Assembly: GCF_900107015.1 (NCBI RefSeq)
Contig: NZ_FNOI01000004.1
Coordinates: 124,001-188,000, forward strand
DNA: 64,000 nt
Origin: Litoreibacter albidus
GTDB lineage: Bacteria; Pseudomonadota; Alphaproteobacteria; Rhodobacterales; Rhodobacteraceae
Direction of reading: 5' to 3'
Below are positions 59,381 to 64,000 of the stretch, piece after piece. A model generated the notes under the pieces. The model searched no databases. It had not been told where the DNA came from and saw nothing but the letters and a program-made list of their open reading frames with translations. How positions within the stretch are numbered: the first letter of the stretch is position 1; each line of letters begins with the position of its first letter. The position numbers and the translations under genes are program-made.

Positions 59381-60606
59381 GCCAGTAGCCCCGGATCGCG
59401 CCCCAGACGCAGACCGGGGAAAATCACCGTCTCCAAAGACGCGGTATCAATCGCGTACATGCCGCGCATCAGCCACGCGATATATGATCTGACATCCGCC
59501 GTCGGCATCAGGTCGCGCCGCGCGTAAAGCGCCGCCTCCTCCAAGCCAGGCCAGTCGCCGTAAACCCGCCCGCCGCGTATCGCGCCACCCGCCAAGATCA
59601 TCGCGCCGCCCGTTCCGTGATCCGTGCCACGCGTTCCGTTCTCCCGTGCCGTCCGCCCGAACTCCGTCACCGCGACCACGGCAGTCTTGTCCCAATGCGC
59701 ACCCAGCTCTTGCTTTAACGTCAAGATAGCATCCTGAAGTCCGCTCAACGCGCGCCCGATGCCGCGCGTCTGCGCGCGGTGCGTGTCCCAGCCGCCAAGC
59801 GAAAACGCCGCTATACGCGATGCCTCATTCAGGCGGCGCGCGGCAAAACTGGCCAGAACCGAGGCGTCACCCGCAGCCTGCGCCGACTTGACGGCCTCCC
59901 GCATGCCTTTTCCCGACATCCCGAAACTGTCATCACTCGCGAGCCCAAGACTTTCCGCAATCGCGATCGCGTCCATGCTGGTGCCATGAAACAACGGGTC
60001 ATCATGGTAAATTTGCTCCAACAGCAGCCGCGCTTGGGGCGACATATCCAGCCGCGCATCCGGCGACCAACTCGACACTGGCGCACGCCCTGCCACCAGC
60101 TTCATGTCGGACCGCCCGATGGCGAACGCGGTCTCCGAGCCTGCATTTGGTAGGATTTGCAGCATCCGGTTCAACCAGCCGTCCCGCGACTGGGCCGCGT
60201 CCACGTCCATCCCCGTCCCTGCCTCCAGCAGGTCTTGCCCGTCAAAGTGGCTGCGCTTGTCGCGGTAAGGCGTGGACACCGCATGTGCCGCAGCCAGATC
60301 GCCCTGCTGCCAAAGGGGCATCAGGGCGCTAAGCGCGGGGTGCAGCGCAAAGAACCCGTCCAGATCCGTAGCCCCGTGGTCGCGCGCCATGCCCAGCCCC
60401 GCGCGGTACTGGCGCAGCAACGGGTCGCCTAAGGGCCGCACCACATCAAGCCCATCCATGGCCCCGCGCAAGATGATCACGACCAGCCTGTTTTCGCCCG
60501 GTGCCTGCGCAAAGGTCATCGGCGTCATCAACGGGCTTGCCGCCGCCGAGCAGCCAAGCGCCGCCCCACGCACCAAAAATCTGCGACGTGATATACTGCC
60601 CGCCAT
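59377..60606 (-). CDS. DUF1501 family secreted protein
   Basis: A 409-residue protein with a Tat signal (SRRRFLVRGAALG), so exported folded. The core contains RLVVIILRGAMDGLDVV near residue 40 and VTEFGRTARENGTRGTDHGTGGAM near 320, the DUF1501 signatures related to the sulfatase/phosphatase fold. It lies 2 bases after the DUF1800 gene; the two families regularly occur as a pair. AAAGGAG precedes the ATG; the frame is open 139 codons further upstream but that part lies over the partner gene. Function unknown. Confidence 0.9.
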   Translation of the reverse strand: MAGSISRRRFLVRGAALGCSAAASPLMTPMTFAQAPGENRLVVIILRGAMDGLDVVRPLGDPLLRQYRAGLGMARDHGATDLDGFFALHPALSALMPLWQQGDLAAAHAVSTPYRDKRSHFDGQDLLEAGTGMDVDAAQSRDGWLNRMLQILPNAGSETAFAIGRSDMKLVAGRAPVSSWSPDARLDMSPQARLLLEQIYHDDPLFHGTSMDAIAIAESLGLASDDSFGMSGKGMREAVKSAQAAGDASVLASFAARRLNEASRIAAFSLGGWDTHRAQTRGIGRALSGLQDAILTLKQELGAHWDKTAVVAVTEFGRTARENGTRGTDHGTGGAMILAGGAIRGGRVYGDWPGLEEAALYARRDLMPTADVRSYIAWLMRGMYAIDTASLETVIFPGLRLGRDPGLLA

Positions 60607-60608
60607 TT

Positions 60609-61985
60609 CTATCTCCTTTGGAACCGTGGCGAGGCGAGGACCAATCCCACCCCCTCGCGCCGCGTCTCCGCCGCGCTGGCCGCGAATTTGACCTGCGCAT
60701 CCGCCACGTCCCCCAGCGCCGCGCCGACGAACAATCGCGGGTCCGGCAAGCTGCGGAAAAACGCGGACGGTGCCGACATCGACCATTGGATGCGCGCGGC
60801 CAAGCCCTGCGGCGTCACCCACGCCTCCGCCTCCTCCGGCCAGCCATCCGGGCCTGCGGGACGGAACCATTTCTGCCCCATCGCTGTCATCGGCGTCACA
60901 ATATAAGCCGCGCGTTTGGTTCTGTTCAAACGCTGCAAAGACGCAGGCGGCACCTCCAGCACCCGCAATGCGGAGGCTATAAAATCCAGCGGTTGCTTGA
61001 CCTTTTGGCCAAAGCTGTCCCATGCAAACGGGTGGCGCAGCATCGCCTCATAGACTGGCACCAATGCCCCGCCCGTCGACAGGTATACGTCCGCCATGTC
61101 TGCCACCATCCCCGCATCGGGACTGTCGGCGGTGAAATGCACCGCAAGCTTCTGCGCGATATGGCGTGCGGTGTCAGGGTGCCGCGCCACATCGTCCAAA
61201 AACGCCGTCACATCGCGCAGCGCGGGCGGTCCGCCGCCGTAGGTGCGCCCCAGCACGGTCTCGCCGCCCGGCTCCACTATTTTGTCACGGAAGGTAAAAC
61301 CGGTGCCAAGTTCGGTCGTCAGGCCAGTCAACAGCTCCGCCAACTGGCGCACATCGGTTTGCGTGTACGCCCCGTCAACGCCAAGCGTATGCAGTTCCAG
61401 CAGCTCACGCGCCAGATTTTCGTTCAAGCCACGCCGCCCCTTCGCGCCGCGCGAGTTCGGGCCAACGGATATGTTCTGATCCAGATAATCCAGCATCATC
61501 GGGCTGGTCACGACCGCCTTCAACATATCGGCAAAGTTACCTGCAATATGTGGCCGGATCGTTTCCTCTATGTAGGCGGGCACGGCGTTGCGTGTGAGGT
61601 TGTTCTTGCCAACAACGGTAAAATGATCCGCCCAAAACCGCGTCAGCCGTTCGCGAAAAGGCTGCGTGCTGGTGATGGAGCGCGATAAAGTCGGCGCAAA
61701 CGCCCCCTGAAGCCGCAAGTTCAACGCGCGGCGCGCCGCCTTATAGGCCTTGGTCAGATCCTCCGCGTCGGGACCATTCCGCCCGCGTCGGGAGGCCCGC
61801 TGCAACGCGCTAACGTTCGCGAATTCGGCATGAAGGTTGGAAAACGGCTCAATCGGGAACGCCTTGGCGGCTAAGTCCGGCCCCTTGAGCTGCGCCAGCA
61901 ACGCATCAAGGGACGACGCGGGGGCGATGTCCGGCGCCAGCCCTTCGCCAAAGCGAATAGCGGCAATATCAGGTGTGAACGCCAT
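60609..61985 (-). CDS. DUF1800 family protein
   Basis: A 458-residue protein. AAIRFGEGLAPDI at the N-terminus, ADHFTVVGKNNLTRNAVPAYIEETIRPHIAGNFADMLKAV near residue 125 (key: W/ADHF, IRP-A-G-F), LNENLARELLELHTLGVDGAYTQTDVRQLAELLTG near 187 and KLAVHFTADSPD near 290 are the DUF1800 blocks. No signal peptide is clear, unlike its Tat partner. It is first in the pair. Function unknown; often linked to secreted or surface proteins. Confidence 0.92.
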   Translation of the reverse strand: MAFTPDIAAIRFGEGLAPDIAPASSLDALLAQLKGPDLAAKAFPIEPFSNLHAEFANVSALQRASRRGRNGPDAEDLTKAYKAARRALNLRLQGAFAPTLSRSITSTQPFRERLTRFWADHFTVVGKNNLTRNAVPAYIEETIRPHIAGNFADMLKAVVTSPMMLDYLDQNISVGPNSRGAKGRRGLNENLARELLELHTLGVDGAYTQTDVRQLAELLTGLTTELGTGFTFRDKIVEPGGETVLGRTYGGGPPALRDVTAFLDDVARHPDTARHIAQKLAVHFTADSPDAGMVADMADVYLSTGGALVPVYEAMLRHPFAWDSFGQKVKQPLDFIASALRVLEVPPASLQRLNRTKRAAYIVTPMTAMGQKWFRPAGPDGWPEEAEAWVTPQGLAARIQWSMSAPSAFFRSLPDPRLFVGAALGDVADAQVKFAASAAETRREGVGLVLASPRFQRR

Positions 61986-62090
61986 GGGGCGGCTCTTTCC
62001 TCAACTCGGTTTGCCTCAGTCTAGCCTATAGCTGACGCAAATCCGTTGAAAAAACGTTGCGAACCGCCCCCTCAGTGGCGAATTTCCGCT

Positions 62091-63866
62091 TTAGTCCTGC
62101 GGGATAACGCGCAGGCCCAATTCCATCAGCTGATCGCTCATCGGCTCACTTGGGGCCGACATCATCAGGTCTTCGGCGCGTTGGTTCATCGGGAACAGGA
62201 TCACTTCGCGAATGTTGGCCTCGTCAGCCAACAACATCACGATGCGGTCGATGCCCGCAGCACAGCCACCGTGGGGCGGTGCGCCGTATTTGAACGCGTT
62301 GACCATACCACCAAAGCGCTTGCGCACTTCTTCTTCGCCGTAGCCTGCCAACTCGAACGCCTTGAACATGATCTCCGGTTTGTGGTTCCGGATCGCACCG
62401 GACAGCAGCTCGTAGCCGTTACACGCCAAGTCGTATTGGTAGCCCAGCACGTCCAGCGGGTTGCCTTCCAGCGCTTCCATCCCGCCTTGCGGCATGGAGA
62501 ACGGGTTGTGCGAGAAGTCGATCTTGCCGCTTTCCTCCTCCGCCTCATACATCGGGAAGTCCACGATCCACGCGAAGGCAAACCGGTCCAAATCGGTCAG
62601 TTTCAGCTCGTTGCCGATCTCGACACGCGCACGCCCCGCAACCCCTTCAAAGGACGACGGCTTGCCACCCAAGAAGAACGCCGCATCGCCAACACCCAGC
62701 CCCAATTGCTGACGGATCGCTTCCGTGCGCTCTGGGCCGATGTTCTTGGCCAATGGGCCAGCGGCTTCCATGCCTTCGCCTTGGTCGCGCCAGAAGATAT
62801 AGCCCATACCAGGCAGGCCTTCTTTTTGCGCAAAGGCGTTCATACGGTCGCAGAACTTACGTGAGCCACCTTTGGGCGCAGGAATGGCGCGAATTTCCGT
62901 GCCGTCCTGCTCCAGAATTTTCGCGAAGATCGCAAAGCCGGAGTCCTTGAAGTGCTCGGACACGACCTGCATTTTGATCGGGTTGCGCAGGTCGGGCTTG
63001 TCGGTGCCGTACCACAGCGCCGCGTCCTTATAGGAAATCTGCTCCCACTCGGTATCAACCTTACGGCCACCGCCGAACTCCTCAAACACACCCTGCACCA
63101 CAGGCTGGATGGTGTTGAAGACGTCTTCCTGCTCCACAAAGCTCATCTCAAGGTCAAGCTGGTAGAAGTCGGTGGGCGAGCGGTCCGCGCGCGGGTCTTC
63201 GTCACGGAAACACGGCGCGATCTGGAAATACTTGTCAAAGCCCGACACCATCAGCAGTTGCTTGAACTGCTGCGGGGCTTGCGGCAGCGCGTAGAACTTG
63301 CCCGGATGCAAGCGCGACGGGACCAAGAAGTCACGCGCACCTTCAGGGCTGGAGGCCGTGATAATCGGCGTCTGGAATTCCTTGAACTTCATGTCCCACA
63401 TCCGGCGACGCATGGAGGACACGACGTCGGAGCGCAGGATCATGTTGCGCTGCAACTTCTCACGGCGCAGGTCCAAGAAGCGGTACTTCAGGCGGGTCTC
63501 TTCAGGGTATTCTTGGTCGCCAAACACCATCAATGGCAGCTCGTCCGAGGCGCCCAGAACTTCGATGTCGCGGATGAATACCTCAACTTCGCCCGTCGGC
63601 AGCTTGGCGTTCACCAACTCCGGCGCGCGCGCCATGACGTTGCCGTCAATGCGGATACACCACTCGGAACGGACCTTCTCCACGTCCTTGAACACGGGGC
63701 TGTCAGGGTCGGCCAGAACCTGCGTCACACCGTAGTGATCGCGCAGGTCGATGAAGAGGATGCCGCCGTGGTCACGGACGCGGTGCACCCAGCCGGAAAG
63801 GCGAACATTGTCGCCCACATTGGCGGCGGTCAGGTCGGCACAGGTATGGCTGCGATATGCGTGCAT
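62091..63866 (-). CDS. aspS: Aspartate--tRNA ligase
   Basis: A 591-residue class IIb synthetase of bacterial type. Order: anticodon-binding OB fold ([26 protein letters not shown]), catalytic core ([42 protein letters not shown], motif 2 key FRDE), the bacterial GAD insertion in the middle, and motif 3 [13 protein letters not shown] near residue 545. Members in Alphaproteobacteria may also charge tRNA-Asn; no direct proof here. The start was set at MHAYRSH, since an in-frame ATG 15 codons upstream does not fit the family. Confidence 0.96.
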   Translation of the reverse strand: MHAYRSHTCADLTAANVGDNVRLSGWVHRVRDHGGILFIDLRDHYGVTQVLADPDSPVFKDVEKVRSEWCIRIDGNVMARAPELVNAKLPTGEVEVFIRDIEVLGASDELPLMVFGDQEYPEETRLKYRFLDLRREKLQRNMILRSDVVSSMRRRMWDMKFKEFQTPIITASSPEGARDFLVPSRLHPGKFYALPQAPQQFKQLLMVSGFDKYFQIAPCFRDEDPRADRSPTDFYQLDLEMSFVEQEDVFNTIQPVVQGVFEEFGGGRKVDTEWEQISYKDAALWYGTDKPDLRNPIKMQVVSEHFKDSGFAIFAKILEQDGTEIRAIPAPKGGSRKFCDRMNAFAQKEGLPGMGYIFWRDQGEGMEAAGPLAKNIGPERTEAIRQQLGLGVGDAAFFLGGKPSSFEGVAGRARVEIGNELKLTDLDRFAFAWIVDFPMYEAEEESGKIDFSHNPFSMPQGGMEALEGNPLDVLGYQYDLACNGYELLSGAIRNHKPEIMFKAFELAGYGEEEVRKRFGGMVNAFKYGAPPHGGCAAGIDRIVMLLADEANIREVILFPMNQRAEDLMMSAPSEPMSDQLMELGLRVIPQD

Positions 63867-63970
63867 GATATGGGGCCCTCTTTGGCGTAAATCAGTATCG
63901 GGCTGATACACATGCCCAAGGCCACAAAGTCAAGCAAACGGGGCGCAAATTAGCCAAGGAAGCGAATTAA

Positions 63971-63976
63971 TTGACA
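63971..63976 (+). promoter_or_regulatory. Isolated TTGACA -35 hexamer at the window end
   Basis: TTGACA lies 24 bases from the end; the expected -10 box position runs into the edge and shows no clear hexamer. It may belong to a gene outside the window. Confidence 0.2.
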
Positions 63977-64000
63977 ACCCGCGCTAAATCCGGCCCTCTG

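Noticed and set aside
60501-61688. 395-codon open frame on the plus strand
   Set aside because: Antisense to DUF1501/DUF1800, arginine-rich and without domain signs.
1-64000. tRNA/rRNA genes, CRISPR arrays, insertion sequences, prophage or attachment sites
   Set aside because: All intergenic gaps were read; none holds a cloverleaf, regular spaced repeats, transposase fragments or terminal inverted repeats that I could recognise.

Overview
The window reads as ordinary chromosome of a marine alphaproteobacterium of the order Rhodobacterales (Roseobacter-type). Base composition is roughly 60% G+C by eye. The gene set is typical of that group: a formate dehydrogenase operon, a B12-dependent ribonucleotide reductase (NrdJ), short-form HisG with HisZ, the UbiK-Lgt-MidA-PgeF block, the divergent lrp/trxB pair, DUF1150 next to Hsp20, DUF1467 next to methylmalonyl-CoA epimerase, and a DUF1501/DUF1800 pair. 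I saw no rRNA, tRNA, CRISPR array, insertion sequence, prophage or integrase. Genes are tightly packed, with many 4-base start/stop overlaps (ATGA or GTGA) and several convergent genes whose ends overlap.

Layout. 1-2306: 3' part of a membrane-bound formate dehydrogenase operon (alpha, FeS, cytochrome b, and a 43-residue membrane peptide). 2432-12621: nrdJ, a DUF1489 gene, hisS-hisZ-hisG, slyX, dnaE and an ArsR-type regulator. 12750-21980: one long operon for purine use, with xanthine dehydrogenase XdhABC followed by a BMP-type ABC importer. 22051-33859: orphan NorE/NorF-like genes, an aldo/keto reductase, two flavin amine oxidases, a lytic transglycosylase, a CsbD plus flavin-stress-protein pair behind a sigma-EcfG-type promoter, a 2-hydroxyacid dehydrogenase, an SH3 protein, an inositol-phosphatase family protein and an M3 peptidase. 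33910-38654: a polar amino-acid importer lacking its ATPase, ubiK, lgt, midA-like and pgeF.

38743-46698: two small proteins, two sulfotransferase-family genes, a Hint-domain protein, lrp/trxB, and a PAPS synthetase whose reading frame starts with a MarR-type EPS-associated DNA-binding domain. 46769-51145: PhzF, DUF1150, Hsp20 (with a candidate heat-shock promoter and ROSE-like RNA thermometer), DUF465, purEK and a secreted lipase-like hydrolase. 51353-63866: topA, a membrane micropeptide, a periplasmic glycerophosphodiesterase, a nitroreductase, an EI24/CysZ-like protein, DUF1467 plus epimerase, a response regulator, an acetyltransferase, an orphan Flp-like pilin, DUF1501/DUF1800 and aspS.

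The least ordinary spot is 44533-46698. A wHTH domain of the MarR EPS-associated type runs in frame, with no stop, into a bifunctional ATP sulfurylase/APS kinase. A perfect 8-bp inverted repeat lies 12 bases before its start codon. PAPS-using sulfotransferase-family genes lie a few kilobases away. Whether this is one fused protein or two genes depends on a run of five C at 44963-44967, because one base more or less there would put a stop just before the enzyme's usual start. Other regulatory signals read directly from sequence are the Hsp20 leader, the EcfG-type promoter before CsbD, an Fnr/Nnr-like dyad before norEF, and an intrinsic terminator inside the formate dehydrogenase operon.
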